From NCBI GenBank assembly GCA_900018345.1, contig FCNA01000036.1, positions 1 through 42,573 on the forward strand: a stretch of DNA of 42,573 bases, in the 5' to 3' direction. Of this stretch, positions 24,399 through 32,958 are shown piece after piece. The notes under the pieces were generated by a model, which worked only from the letters and a program-made list of their open reading frames with translations, was not told where the DNA came from and ran no database searches. Numbering within the stretch: position 1 is the stretch's first letter; the number at the start of each line of letters is the position of its first letter. This DNA is from Clostridiales bacterium CHKCI006. Its GTDB lineage: Bacteria; Bacillota_I; Bacilli_A; Erysipelotrichales; Coprobacillaceae. The translations under genes and the position numbers were made by a program.

Positions 24399-25826
24399 AT
24401 GATGAAAATACAATGTTCGGACTTTATACGTGACAAAATTGAAGAAATGCAGGAATTCATTGATCGCTTGTCCGGCAAGTTTGAAAGAGTCAGTATTTTA
24501 GGGACGGATGTCAGTGGATTAACCTTTAGAGTTTCACGCACAGGCACACAGCTTTCAGATTATGGTTTTAAAGAAAGAGGTTTTGTGGTGCGCGTTCTGA
24601 AGAATGGTCATTATTTTGAATACTCTTTTAACGAGTGGGATGAAATCGATCACCTGGTAGAGACATTCATGGATGCTTTTCGGGCAAATAATGATCTGGT
24701 CAAAGAAGCTGAACTGAACTATTTTGATGAGCTCGGGGGCGATGATCAGATGGAATACGAAAGCATGGAAACAGAGGTCAAAACGACACTGGATGATCTC
24801 TCTTCTGCAGAGATCATGGAAAGACTCACCCATTTAAGAGACTGTGTGCTGGCCATCGATGAACGCATCCTGGATGTGGTCTTTGTCATCAACAATGTCC
24901 ACACTTCAAAAGCCTATACCTCAAGCCTCAAGGCTTTAAGCCAATCGTATATGCTGACAGATGCTATGGTGCAGGTGACGGTCAAAGAAGGTAATCAAGT
25001 ACAGGCTGAAATGCAGGCGACCAGCGGCATGAAGGGAATGGAAGTCATTGATGAGTTGGAAAAACTGGCTCAAAAAGCACTCAACGGCGCTTTGGAACTG
25101 CTGGGGGCCAAACGGATGAAACCGGGTGTGTATGATGTGATCACCGCTCCTGAAGTGAGCGGTCTGATTGCACACGAAGCCTTCGGACATGGCGTGGAGA
25201 TGGACATGTTTGTCAAGAACCGGGCCAAGGCCAAGGATTATATGGGCAAACGGGTGGCTAGTGATCTAGTCACCATGATCGATGGTGCCAATGGCGTTGA
25301 GCAGGTAGCCAGCTATCTCTTTGATGATGAAGGAACGCTAGGACATCAGACGGTCCTGATCAAAAACGGGATCTTACAAAACGGAATCAGCGATCGTGCT
25401 TCGGCCTATCGTCTAGGTAAGGAACCGACGGGAAATGGTCGTCGAGAGTCTTATGAGCGCAAAGCTTATGCCCGTATGACAAACACGTATTTTGAAAAAG
25501 GTACTTCGAAATTAGATGAGATGATCGCATCTATTCAGTACGGTTTTTTATTGGAAGGCATGTTCTCGGGAATGGAAGATCCTAAACATTGGGGAATTCA
25601 ATGCATTATTGCCAAAGCCAGAGAGATCGTTGATGGGAAACTGACGGGAGAAATCTATTCACCGGTCATTCTGACAGGGTATGTTCCAACGCTCTTGCAG
25701 TCCATTTCGATGGTTTCCGATGAAATTCAGTTATCCGGTACAGGCTATTGCGGTAAAGGACATAAAGAGTGGGTTCGCGTTTCGGATGGTGGACCTTATC
25801 TCAAAGCGAAAGCGAGGTTAGGTTAA
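24399..25826 (+). CDS. tldD: TldD metallopeptidase
   Basis: Catalytic zinc subunit of the TldD/TldE heterodimeric protease (475 aa), known for degrading unfolded peptides and trimming leader peptides of modified peptides such as microcins. The metal motif HEAFGH (259-264) with the following GVEMDMF is intact, as is the glycine-rich C-terminal region (SGTGYCGKGHKEWVRVSDGGPYLK). ATG 24399 or 24402 may be used (two in a row after GAAGTGAGAA). The stop overlaps tldE in TAATG, so the partners are coupled. No modified-peptide precursor is visible near it. Confidence 0.93.
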   Translation: MMKIQCSDFIRDKIEEMQEFIDRLSGKFERVSILGTDVSGLTFRVSRTGTQLSDYGFKERGFVVRVLKNGHYFEYSFNEWDEIDHLVETFMDAFRANNDLVKEAELNYFDELGGDDQMEYESMETEVKTTLDDLSSAEIMERLTHLRDCVLAIDERILDVVFVINNVHTSKAYTSSLKALSQSYMLTDAMVQVTVKEGNQVQAEMQATSGMKGMEVIDELEKLAQKALNGALELLGAKRMKPGVYDVITAPEVSGLIAHEAFGHGVEMDMFVKNRAKAKDYMGKRVASDLVTMIDGANGVEQVASYLFDDEGTLGHQTVLIKNGILQNGISDRASAYRLGKEPTGNGRRESYERKAYARMTNTYFEKGTSKLDEMIASIQYGFLLEGMFSGMEDPKHWGIQCIIAKAREIVDGKLTGEIYSPVILTGYVPTLLQSISMVSDEIQLSGTGYCGKGHKEWVRVSDGGPYLKAKARLG

Positions 25827-27100
25827 TGGAAACACTATTACAATGTTTAAAAGAACTCCAGGTCAGTGACTATCGTCTGGTAGAGACGATCTGTCATTCA
25901 AAAGAATTGTTTTTTATCACCAAAAAACTCGATTTGTCCAGAGCCAAACAGGTGCGCAAATGGACGGTAACGGTCTATGAAGATCATGACCTGGACGGCA
26001 AGATGTATCGTGGCAGTGCGACCATGCAGTTTTATCCAACCATGACTAAAACCGAGATGGAAGCTGGGCTGCAGCAATTAAAAGAGATGGCGCGTCTTGG
26101 TCGCCAGGACCCTTATCGTCTGCCTTCTGGCAGCACTGTCAGCCAGACACCCCCTAGTGAAGTGGAACTGATGCCTGATGTTTTGAAGATGATGCTTGAG
26201 CTGCCTGAAGAAAACGGTATCAGCATCAATTCATTTGAGATCTTTAGCCAGCATTACACCAGGCGCATTATTAATTCACGAGGTGTGGATGTGACTTTCT
26301 ATTATACTGATCATGAAGTGGAGCTTGTCTTGAATGCGCGCAATGACAAAGAGGAAGTCGAAATCTACGAGGATTATCGTTTTGGAAAACCAAGCGAGGT
26401 GGTCTTATCACGAGCGATGACAAGGGCCATGCGTCAGGCGGCAGATCGTCTGCAGGCTCGTCCATGTACTGCGATGCCGGAGGGAACGTCGATCGTGCTT
26501 TCCGGTAAGGATGTCGTGACGCTGTTCTCTTTTTATCTGAATCAGTTATCGGCAGCCAGGATCTATCAGAAATACAGCCATCAGCAGATTGGACAGCCAA
26601 TCACTGAGCAGATGGCAGTGGAGCCATGGCAGCTGGAAGGTTTAAAACAGCTGGAAAATTCCAATCAGAATTTTGCTTTCGATGATGACGGGCGTCCGGT
26701 CAAAGATGTGCTGCTGGTCAAGGATGGCATTGTTGAACATTTCTTTGGCAGCCACCAGCATTTGAGCTATCTTGGTATTCAGGATGGTACCTCAGTCTAT
26801 AATTTTAAGGTCAGTGGCGGCAAGCTGAGCCGTGAAGAACTGGAAGCCATGCGCTATCTGGAAATTGTGGACATCTCCAGCTTCAGCGTGGATCCTCTGA
26901 CCGGCGATTTTGCGGGTGAGATCCGTTTAGCTTATTATCATGACGGGAATGGACAGACAATCGCTTATACCGGTGGTTCCTTCTCCGGAAACCTTAAACA
27001 GATGGGGCATTTGATGCGTTTGAGCCAGGATCTGACGAAATATAATTGTGCCGTTGTGCCTGAGTTTGTGGTGCTGCCTGATGTCAACCTGGCAGTTTAG
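25826..27100 (+). CDS. tldE: TldE/PmbA family protein, TldD partner
   Basis: The 424-aa non-catalytic partner, which lacks a HExxxH motif and shapes the peptide channel of the TldD/TldE dimer. ATG 25826 overlaps the tldD stop; upstream frame extension would run inside tldD. Typical features are the central NSRGVDVTFYYTDHEVELVL segment, the FDDDGRPVKDVLLVKDGI loop, and the C-terminal FSVDPLTGDFAGEIRLAYY. In many Firmicutes the pair is annotated as modulator of DNA gyrase homologues. Confidence 0.92.
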   Translation: METLLQCLKELQVSDYRLVETICHSKELFFITKKLDLSRAKQVRKWTVTVYEDHDLDGKMYRGSATMQFYPTMTKTEMEAGLQQLKEMARLGRQDPYRLPSGSTVSQTPPSEVELMPDVLKMMLELPEENGISINSFEIFSQHYTRRIINSRGVDVTFYYTDHEVELVLNARNDKEEVEIYEDYRFGKPSEVVLSRAMTRAMRQAADRLQARPCTAMPEGTSIVLSGKDVVTLFSFYLNQLSAARIYQKYSHQQIGQPITEQMAVEPWQLEGLKQLENSNQNFAFDDDGRPVKDVLLVKDGIVEHFFGSHQHLSYLGIQDGTSVYNFKVSGGKLSREELEAMRYLEIVDISSFSVDPLTGDFAGEIRLAYYHDGNGQTIAYTGGSFSGNLKQMGHLMRLSQDLTKYNCAVVPEFVVLPDVNLAV

Positions 27101-27509
27101 TTCGATTGAGAAAGCGGACCTGGCCTGCCTGGCGGATATCTATTGTCAGGCTTTTGGTCAGGAGCCGTGGCATGAGTGTTGGACGCAAGAGATGGCGCTT
27201 ACACGTTTGACTTATTTTTACAAAACACCAGGCTTTGTCGGCTGGAAAGCCACAAAAGGGGATATGATCGGCGGCTTTGTGCTCGGTCATCGCCTGCCTT
27301 ATGTGGATCGTTGGATCTTTGATGTCAAGGAGCTATGTGTCTTGCCTTCGATTCAGGGACAGCATTTAGGTAGTCAGTTGTTTGAATATATGGAAAAAAG
27401 CGTGGCATTGCCTTTATCGCTCTATACGCATCCACAGCTGAAAGGCTATTATGAGCGTTTGGGTCTGCAGCAGGATCCTTATTTGATGATGTCTAAAAAG
27501 ATCGGTTAA
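27081..27509 (+). CDS. GNAT family acetyltransferase
   Basis: A 142-aa GCN5-related N-acetyltransferase. FSSIEKADLACLADIYCQAFG at the start is the usual beta1-alpha1. The acetyl-CoA loop is ELCVLPSIQGQHLGSQLFEYM (beta4 to alpha3, Q/RxxGxG/A pattern relaxed to QGQHLG), and YYERLGL is the C-terminal alpha4. ATG 27081 lies inside the last 20 bases of tldE, so it is the third gene of that operon. The substrate (small molecule or protein amine) is unknown. Confidence 0.85.
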   Translation: MSTWQFSSIEKADLACLADIYCQAFGQEPWHECWTQEMALTRLTYFYKTPGFVGWKATKGDMIGGFVLGHRLPYVDRWIFDVKELCVLPSIQGQHLGSQLFEYMEKSVALPLSLYTHPQLKGYYERLGLQQDPYLMMSKKIG

Positions 27510-27525
27510 TCAACTGGTCTTTTTT
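27500..27525 (+). terminator. Terminator of the tldD-tldE-GNAT operon
   Basis: GATCGGTT, loop AATC, AACTGGTC (two G-T pairs) and six T, overlapping the stop codon. Confidence 0.75.
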
Positions 27526-27535
27526 GCGTGCAAAG

Positions 27536-27560
27536 CAAAAAAAGTCAGCTTGGCTGACTT
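27536..27560 (-). terminator. Terminator of asnA
   Basis: On the minus strand AGTCAGC, loop CAA, GCTGACT followed by TTTTTT, at the asnA stop codon. Confidence 0.85.
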
Positions 27561-28578
27561 AGAGTAAATGAATATCATGAAGACGACAGATATCTCTTGT
27601 CTTCTCATCCCATAAGGAAGCCTGCACTTCTCCGATATGGGCTTTCTTAAGAAAATACATGCATAAGCGTGATTGACCGATCCCGCCGCCGATCGTTAAT
27701 GGCAATACCTGATTCAGAACTTCCTGGTGATAAGGAAGCTGGAGTCGATCCAGGGCATTGGCTTTGGCTAGCTGCTCACGCAAGGCTTTGGCATCGACAC
27801 GAATACCCATGCTGCTCAGCTCTAAAGCGCAGTCCAGCAACGGGTACCAGACAAGGATATCTCCGTTCAAAGACCAGTCATCATAATCTGGCGCGCGGCC
27901 ATCATGCGGTCTTCCGGATTTAAGAACATCCCCGATCTGAGACAGGAAAACGGCACCGTGTTTTTTGGTGATAGCGCGTTCACGCTGTTTAGGGGTCAGT
28001 TCTGGATACATATCCTCGAGTTCCTGACTTGTCATAAAAGTAATGGCACCAGGCAGACGGTCATCGGCCTGTTCGAGCTGCGGGTAATAGCGATGCATCA
28101 GGTATTCGATCTCCAGGAGGACATTGTAGATCTTATTAACAACATATTTCAAAAAGTCCATGCAGCGATCCTCTTCATTGATCACCAGCTCCCAGTCCCA
28201 TTGATCGACATAGACCGAATGTAGATTGTCCAGTTCTTCGTCACGTCGGATCGCATTCATATCGGTGTAGAGACCTTCCAGCACGCCAAAGTGATAACGA
28301 TGGAGTGCGTAACGTTTCCATTTGGCCAGAGAATGTACGATCTCGATGTGGTTTTCCTGAATATCCGGTATGTCAAATTGAACTGGTCTTTCGATACCGT
28401 TTAAATTGTCGTTCAGTCCGGTCCTGGCATTCACGAATAGTGGCGCAGAAACACGTGTCAGACGCAGCGATTCACCCAGCCGTCTTTCAAAGGTGTCTTT
28501 GATCAGCTTGATGGCCATTTCCGTTTGTAATAGATCCAGTTTTGGCTCGTAATTATCTGGAATCTTAATTTCACTCAT
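27559..28578 (-). CDS. asnA: Aspartate--ammonia ligase
   Basis: Ammonia-dependent asparagine synthetase of 339 aa, structurally a class II aminoacyl-tRNA synthetase relative: aspartate + NH3 + ATP gives asparagine + AMP + PPi. The N-terminal KLDLLQTEMAIKLIKDTFE, the VSAPLFVNARTGLNDNLNG block, and the C-terminal LTIGGGIGQSRLCMYFL (motif 3-like) identify AsnA. GGGGAGGGG lies before the ATG. It has its own TTTACA/TATGAT promoter. No T-box is seen here, in contrast to asnS. Confidence 0.97.
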   Translation of the reverse strand: MSEIKIPDNYEPKLDLLQTEMAIKLIKDTFERRLGESLRLTRVSAPLFVNARTGLNDNLNGIERPVQFDIPDIQENHIEIVHSLAKWKRYALHRYHFGVLEGLYTDMNAIRRDEELDNLHSVYVDQWDWELVINEEDRCMDFLKYVVNKIYNVLLEIEYLMHRYYPQLEQADDRLPGAITFMTSQELEDMYPELTPKQRERAITKKHGAVFLSQIGDVLKSGRPHDGRAPDYDDWSLNGDILVWYPLLDCALELSSMGIRVDAKALREQLAKANALDRLQLPYHQEVLNQVLPLTIGGGIGQSRLCMYFLKKAHIGEVQASLWDEKTRDICRLHDIHLL

Positions 28579-28607
28579 TGGATCCCCTCCCCTGTTGACT
28601 AAGAATA

Positions 28608-28636
28608 ATCATAAAGGATGAGAAAAGAAATGTAAA
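28608..28636 (-). promoter_or_regulatory. Promoter of asnA
   Basis: On the minus strand TTTACA (28631-28636), 17 bases, TATGAT (28608-28613), 29 bases before the start codon. Confidence 0.7.
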
Positions 28637-28697
28637 GCAAAAGTGGCTTGAAAAGGAAATCTGTTTTCATGAGCGGCCACAGAAAGATCAATCAAGC

Positions 28698-28720
28698 AAA
28701 AAAGAGGTCTGACGACCTCT
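28698..28720 (-). terminator. Terminator of the ChbG-like gene
   Basis: On the minus strand AGAGGTC, loop GTCA or GTC, GACCTCT and six T, overlapping the stop codon. Confidence 0.83.
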
Positions 28721-29477
28721 ATTGATGTTTGAGTGTACTGAAGTTCACCAGTTCGATCTCGTGCGCCTTTAACCAAGAGGCAACGCGTGGATCCCGTAAA
28801 GTAGCCATTTCCTTGGTTCTAGGCAGAGCGTAGGAGCTGATATCCCGCAGTCTTTGATCCACAAACGCAGGATGACACATGAGCTCGCAGATCCCATCCT
28901 GTTCTAAAAGGGCACCGCGATCTTCCAGAAAGTATACCGGATCAGCGCTGTCTTCATAAAAGTTGCGTACAGCCCGTGCGACCTCGAAAGGATAATCCTT
29001 CAGCGGGGTATCCATGCCGAGTCTGACAGGAATGTCGTATTCTTTGGCCAGTTGAAAGACAACGGGCAGATGATGTTCGACCAGATGCACGTGGTGATGT
29101 GAATCCAGGTGGGTTGGTTTGCGTCCCATCAGGGCAATGAAACGTTCGATCTGTGCTTTCCATTCCTGGTAAAGTTCGTCCAGATCGGCATGTGGTTTAC
29201 CGGTCGGATAGGTAGCCGGACGTCTGAAATTCCCGTTTTCATCCGTATAGCTTTTGGCACCTTCTACCAGCGGACGACCAATCGTCAAAACCAGATGGCA
29301 TCCTACCCCTAGATCAGGATGTGCCTTTGCTAGCTGGCAGGCCAATTCACAAAATGGCATATTGACCATCAGGGTCGTTGAAGTGACGATCCCGTCTTCG
29401 TGAGAGCGAATGATCCCTAGTGTTGAGCCTTCTGTCAAGCCGAAATCATCGGCGTTGACAATGAGTTTTTGAAGCAT
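28719..29477 (-). CDS. chbG: ChbG/YdjC family carbohydrate deacetylase
   Basis: A 252-aa metal-dependent deacetylase of the YdjC/ChbG family, which removes an N-acetyl group from chito-oligosaccharides or related sugars. Metal and catalytic motifs are VNADDFGLTEG (Asp-Asp near the N-terminus), VGCHLVLTIGRP (His about 60) and THLDSHHHVHL (about 122-132). GGAGG precedes the ATG. It stands alone between terminators, without adjacent phosphotransferase genes, so the physiological substrate is uncertain. Confidence 0.87.
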   Translation of the reverse strand: MLQKLIVNADDFGLTEGSTLGIIRSHEDGIVTSTTLMVNMPFCELACQLAKAHPDLGVGCHLVLTIGRPLVEGAKSYTDENGNFRRPATYPTGKPHADLDELYQEWKAQIERFIALMGRKPTHLDSHHHVHLVEHHLPVVFQLAKEYDIPVRLGMDTPLKDYPFEVARAVRNFYEDSADPVYFLEDRGALLEQDGICELMCHPAFVDQRLRDISSYALPRTKEMATLRDPRVASWLKAHEIELVNFSTLKHQ

Positions 29478-29629
29478 GTTAGAAACCTCCTTTATGCTGC
29501 TTTCTTCTCTATTATAGATGAAAGCGATTTATTTTTCTTGGCTTTTTAGTTTTATGAAAAATATATTCATTTATACTTTTCAAAACTGAAAGTTATGATA
29601 AAATAGATAAAGTATTGAAGGAGGTAACT

Positions 29630-30229
29630 ATGAAAGAAATCGTAATGGCAACCAATAACGCAGATAAAGTCAAAGAGATGCAATCTTTATTTGCGGATTT
29701 AGATATTGAGGTCAAAGCATTAAAAGACGTTTTTGAAGAACCTATCGAAGTGGAAGAAACAGGAACAACGTTTGCCGAAAATGCGAAGCTGAAAGCGGAG
29801 ACGATCTCCCGTCTGTTAGATCAGGTCGTTATTGCGGATGATTCCGGTCTGGAAATCGACGCCTTAAATAAAGAACCTGGTGTACATTCAGCTCGCTTTT
29901 TAGGCCATGACACTTCTTATGATATGAAAAATAGTTATTTGATCGAATTATTGCGTGGTCAGACCAATCGTGCAGCACGTTATGTTTGTGCGATCGCCAT
30001 GGCGATCCCAGGTCAGGAAACCATCATTTGTCAGGATACGATGGAAGGCGAGATTGCCTTGAAACCGGAAGGGAAAAATGGCTTTGGCTATGATCCGATC
30101 TTCTTTTTCCCACCTGCCAATAAAACCGCAGCGATGATGGATCTGGCTGAAAAGAATCAGTATTCCCATCGGGCGAAGGCGACGCGCCAGCTTTTGGCTA
30201 AAGTAAAGGATCTGATGAAAGATGCCTAA
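29630..30229 (+). CDS. rdgB: Non-canonical purine NTP pyrophosphatase (RdgB/HAM1)
   Basis: A 199-aa house-cleaning enzyme hydrolysing ITP, dITP and XTP to monophosphates. The opening is MATNNADKVKEM, the catalytic metal-binding motif is VIADDSGLEIDAL (about 71-83), followed by GVHSARFLG. NGFGYDPIFF (about 150-159) and the SHRAKA segment are also characteristic. ATG 29630 follows GAAGGAGG; an ATG at 29615 would precede its own ribosome site. It overlaps trmL by 8 bases and starts a three-gene operon. Confidence 0.95.
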   Translation: MKEIVMATNNADKVKEMQSLFADLDIEVKALKDVFEEPIEVEETGTTFAENAKLKAETISRLLDQVVIADDSGLEIDALNKEPGVHSARFLGHDTSYDMKNSYLIELLRGQTNRAARYVCAIAMAIPGQETIICQDTMEGEIALKPEGKNGFGYDPIFFFPPANKTAAMMDLAEKNQYSHRAKATRQLLAKVKDLMKDA

Positions 30230-30731
30230 TCATATTGTTTTAGTTCATCCTGCGATTCCGCAGAATACCGGTAATATCATGCGCAGCTGTGTTGCAGGCA
30301 AGGCAACGCTGCATTTGATCAAGCCGCTTGGCTTTTCTTTGGATGATAAACACATGAAACGTTCAGGATTGGATTATGTGCAATATTTGAAGATGTATGT
30401 CTATGAAAACTGGGAAGAGTTTGTCCAAAAAAATCCTGGGGAATATTATTTCCTTACCCGCTATTCCAAGAAGGCTTACAGTGATTTTGATCTGAGTGAT
30501 GCCAGTAAAGAGAATTACTTTATCTTAGGGCATGAACACGACGGGATCCCACATGAGATCCTGAAAGCACATCTGGATCGCTGTATGCGTATTCCGATGA
30601 GCGAAGAAGTGCGCAGTCTGAATTTATCTAACTGTGCCATGATGATCTTATATGAAGCTTTAAGACAACAGGATTTTCCGGGCTTGTCTAAGGTTGAAGT
30701 CCAGAAAGGAGAAGATTTCCTCTATGAGTAA
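30222..30731 (+). CDS. trmL: tRNA (cytidine/uridine-34-2'-O)-methyltransferase
   Basis: SPOUT-class methyltransferase (169 aa) that methylates the ribose at wobble position 34 of certain tRNA-Leu, using S-adenosylmethionine bound in a C-terminal knot. HPAIPQNTGNIMRSC at the N-terminus, YFILGHEHDGIPHEIL (about 104-119) and the knot segment IPMSEEVRSLNLSNCAMMILYE (about 126-147) are diagnostic. The ATG overlaps the rdgB stop; its own stop overlaps the next start. Confidence 0.95.
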   Translation: MPNHIVLVHPAIPQNTGNIMRSCVAGKATLHLIKPLGFSLDDKHMKRSGLDYVQYLKMYVYENWEEFVQKNPGEYYFLTRYSKKAYSDFDLSDASKENYFILGHEHDGIPHEILKAHLDRCMRIPMSEEVRSLNLSNCAMMILYEALRQQDFPGLSKVEVQKGEDFLYE

Positions 30732-31371
30732 AAAACTTAGGGATATTCTCCTTTCTTTCGATTGCTGTTTGTTTTTGCTTTTGACGGCCGTCTTTGTGAC
30801 CATCCTCGTCTGTCCTGTGATTCATCATTGGGATATTGAACGCTATGGTCTATGTGAATTGAGCGGCTTGTCCAAAGAGATGATCCAGGCGGATTTTCAT
30901 CGTCTGACCAGCTATCTTTGGATCTGGCATCGCGAACCGCTGCGTCTTGCTTATTTTCCGATGAGTGAGCAGGGGGCGATCCATTTTGCCGATGTGAAGG
31001 CGCTGTTAGATAGTCTGCAGCTGATCTGGCTGGTCAGCGGTATTGGCAGTCTTATCTTTGGGTATCGTCATATTCGCAGACACGAATATGAATTTATCAA
31101 ATATACGGCATGGCTGGCGATCTTTGGACCGATTGGGCTGGCGCTGGTTGCCTCGATCAATTTCAATGCAGCTTTTACGTTATTCCATCAAATCTTCTTC
31201 TCGAATGATTACTGGATCTTCGATGCGCGCGTGGATCCCGTGATCCTGATCTTACCAGAAGGCTTTTTCATGCATTGTTTTCTGGCGATTATCCTGGTTG
31301 TTGTCCTTTTGGCAGCTGCTATGTTATGGCTGTATCGTTATTATGGGCGCAAGGAACTCAACGCTGTGTGA
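30724..31371 (+). CDS. TIGR01906/DUF1461 family membrane protein
   Basis: A 215-aa integral membrane protein with about four helices (14-36, 100-117, 125-147, 181-205). The extracytoplasmic part between helix 1 and 2 carries MSEQGAIHFADVKALLD (His-x2-Asp-Val), a pattern typical of the DUF1461/TIGR01906 family of Firmicutes; function unknown. ATG 30724 lies in the trmL stop region after AAAGGAG. It closes the rdgB-trmL operon and is followed by a strong terminator. Confidence 0.8.
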   Translation: MSKKLRDILLSFDCCLFLLLTAVFVTILVCPVIHHWDIERYGLCELSGLSKEMIQADFHRLTSYLWIWHREPLRLAYFPMSEQGAIHFADVKALLDSLQLIWLVSGIGSLIFGYRHIRRHEYEFIKYTAWLAIFGPIGLALVASINFNAAFTLFHQIFFSNDYWIFDARVDPVILILPEGFFMHCFLAIILVVVLLAAAMLWLYRYYGRKELNAV

Positions 31372-31390
31372 GCCACAGCGTTTTTGTTTT
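31360..31390 (+). terminator. Terminator of the rdgB-trmL operon
   Basis: AACGCTGTG, loop TGAGC, CACAGCGTT followed by TTTGTTTT, overlapping the stop. Confidence 0.87.
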
Positions 31391-31403
31391 AAAAAGGTTG
31401 TCC

Positions 31404-31438
31404 AAAAAAAAGAGCGTCCCCGTTTTGAGAGGACGTTC
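31404..31438 (-). terminator. Terminator of the thioredoxin-like gene
   Basis: On the minus strand GAACGTCC and GGACGCTC (one mismatch) flank a loop, then seven T. Confidence 0.75.
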
Positions 31439-31455
31439 ATTCTTGCAATCGTGTT

Positions 31456-31878
31456 TTAGTTTGCCTGTTCTTTGAAATTGGACATGACTTTATCAAAGGT
31501 GAAATAACCAATGCTACCGTCACGTCTTTCTGTCATTGTTCCGTCAACATAGATGTAGGTATGCGGATTGGTGGTATCGGAATTCATCCCATCTGGCAAG
31601 ACGGTGCCTTCCGCCAGGCTTGACAGATCCAGGTAGTAGACATGTGTCCCGCGATGCTTCAGTAAATAGGTTTCGATTGTGGTTTGGTAGACAGTATCTG
31701 CAGCACCCGTCACCAGTACGAAGTCATCACCATTGGCGATCTTTGTTTCAAGCTTATCTAAAGAGATCGTTGTATATTCAGCGCTCGTTGCCAGACGGTA
31801 GAGATACAAACCTAAAATACATACGATGACAATCCCGAAGACGCTTAATTCCTTCCAGAATTTCTTTAAAATTTTCAT
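31456..31878 (-). CDS. Membrane-anchored thioredoxin-like protein without cysteines in the fold
   Basis: A 140-aa protein with an N-terminal membrane anchor (about 12-29) and an extracytoplasmic domain. The domain pattern resembles a thioredoxin fold: SLDKLETKIANGDDFVLVTGAAD, then HVYYLDLSSL, then PHTYIYVDGTMTERRDGSIG as the last hairpin. The position where CxxC should stand reads TGAADTVY, and the mature part has no cysteine except the anchor's. It therefore cannot be a dithiol oxidoreductase. The fold call is by eye. ATG 31878 follows GGAGG; a longer upstream frame has no ribosome site. Confidence 0.6.
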   Translation of the reverse strand: MKILKKFWKELSVFGIVIVCILGLYLYRLATSAEYTTISLDKLETKIANGDDFVLVTGAADTVYQTTIETYLLKHRGTHVYYLDLSSLAEGTVLPDGMNSDTTNPHTYIYVDGTMTERRDGSIGYFTFDKVMSNFKEQAN

Positions 31879-31900
31879 AGAGTCAGCCTCCTTAGTTGTA

Positions 31901-31929
31901 ATCATACCAAATAGTCTATTGAATTTCAA
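31901..31929 (-). promoter_or_regulatory. Promoter of the thioredoxin-like gene
   Basis: On the minus strand TTGAAA (31924-31929), 17 bases, TATGAT (31901-31906) preceded by TGG. Confidence 0.7.
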
Positions 31930-32010
31930 CCGCAAAAAGATGTGAAATGCCAGGAAGCACATTATTTTGAGTCCGGCATTCCTGTTTTGAAGGGAGAGAA
32001 GGAATCGTGG

Positions 32011-32039
32011 TTGCCAAGAAATCGGGCCTATGGTAAAAT
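32011..32039 (+). promoter_or_regulatory. Promoter of the 198-aa membrane protein gene
   Basis: TTGCCA (32011-32016), 17 bases, TAAAAT (32034-32039) with extended -10 TGG. Confidence 0.65.
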
Positions 32040-32063
32040 GGAAAAAATGAAAGTGGTGAGAAA

Positions 32064-32660
32064 ATGTTTGATATACTTGTGGATACACGACGCAAACGTC
32101 TGGGATTAGTCCTGCTGGTGATGGCGGTCTTATTGTTTTTTTTAATGGCCAGTGATCTGTTTTATGTGACAGGTATCTTCAGTAGCCGCTCGACCAGTGC
32201 CTTATTGGCCAGGATGGACGGTTCATCGACGAGTTTTTATGCTCGTTTGATTGTTTTTTTATTGAATTCCAGTCTGACATCGCTTAGCTCCTGGTTGGCA
32301 ATCGGTTTAGAATATCTCTTTGTTTTGCTGCGTTCATTGACCAATCTGGAATGGCTGTTAGTGATCGGACTGCTGCTATTCGTTCTCAGCCATCAGGAAC
32401 GCATCAGTCGTTTTATGTTGTATATCCTGACACTGCATTTTATCCTGCGTTTTATTCTGGCAGGGGCGCTGACCCTGGTTTTTGGTGAGATCCTGGCAAC
32501 CAATGATATCCATCTGTTGCTTAACGGGGTACACTATCTTTCTTTGGCGGCCATGATCATCCATGCCGGTATGTTGGTCGTGCTGGGTTATTATATCTAT
32601 ACGGTATGGATGCATGTGTATTTAGCTGCATTTAGAAAAAAGGATGCCTCTAATGGTTAG
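32064..32660 (+). CDS. Multi-pass membrane protein, unknown function
   Basis: A 198-aa protein with about five membrane helices (13-33, 61-90, 93-108, 115-140, 150-180) and a Ser-rich outer loop SSRSTSALLARMDGSSTS. No family recognised. A basic start (DTRRKRLG) suggests the N-terminus is cytosolic. AAAGTGGTG lies before the ATG. It has its own promoter and converges on a minus-strand gene with which it overlaps by 11 bases. Confidence 0.65.
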   Translation: MFDILVDTRRKRLGLVLLVMAVLLFFLMASDLFYVTGIFSSRSTSALLARMDGSSTSFYARLIVFLLNSSLTSLSSWLAIGLEYLFVLLRSLTNLEWLLVIGLLLFVLSHQERISRFMLYILTLHFILRFILAGALTLVFGEILATNDIHLLLNGVHYLSLAAMIIHAGMLVVLGYYIYTVWMHVYLAAFRKKDASNG

Positions 32661-32675
32661 AGGGATCCTTTTTTA
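32636..32675. terminator. Bidirectional terminator
   Basis: AAAAAGGAT and CCTCTAA pair with TTAGAGG and ATCCTTTTTT. It spans the stop codons of both convergent genes. Confidence 0.87.
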
Positions 32676-32853
32676 AGAGTGCGCGTGAAAGCTGATTGAC
32701 ATAGACGTCGGTCGAGTCCATGACATGCAGAAGATCCGGGTCGAAAAATTCACTGGCTGTTTCCAGATCCAGCTCATGCTGCTGGTTTGTTTCTAACCCG
32801 ATAATATGTCCGCGTGCATCTCTTTTAATGCATGTAATTCTTTCTTTTTTCAT
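32650..32853 (-). CDS. Small DUF3892-like protein
   Basis: A 67-aa soluble protein. RITCIKRDARGHIIGLETNQQ has the pattern of the DUF3892 family (a strand, Lys-Arg-Asp, Gly turn, strand). The rest (ELDLETASEFF, STDVYVNQLS) is a helix and a final strand. ATG 32853 follows GGAGGTG; the frame extends to 32883 without a better start. Function unknown. Confidence 0.6.
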   Translation of the reverse strand: MKKERITCIKRDARGHIIGLETNQQHELDLETASEFFDPDLLHVMDSTDVYVNQLSRALLKKDPSNH

Positions 32854-32927
32854 AACTGCACCTCCATGCTTAGTGTGCGCCATTTTTCATTTTTTTTACA
32901 GATTTTCTTTTTCTTTTAGTTATCTTT

Positions 32928-32936
32928 TGGTATAAT
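32928..32936 (+). promoter_or_regulatory. Extended -10 promoter of ridA
   Basis: TGGTATAAT, an extended -10, 22 bases before the GTG start. The -35 region is only a T/C-rich stretch. Confidence 0.6.
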
Positions 32937-32958
32937 AGAATTAAATGGAGGTGTTAGT

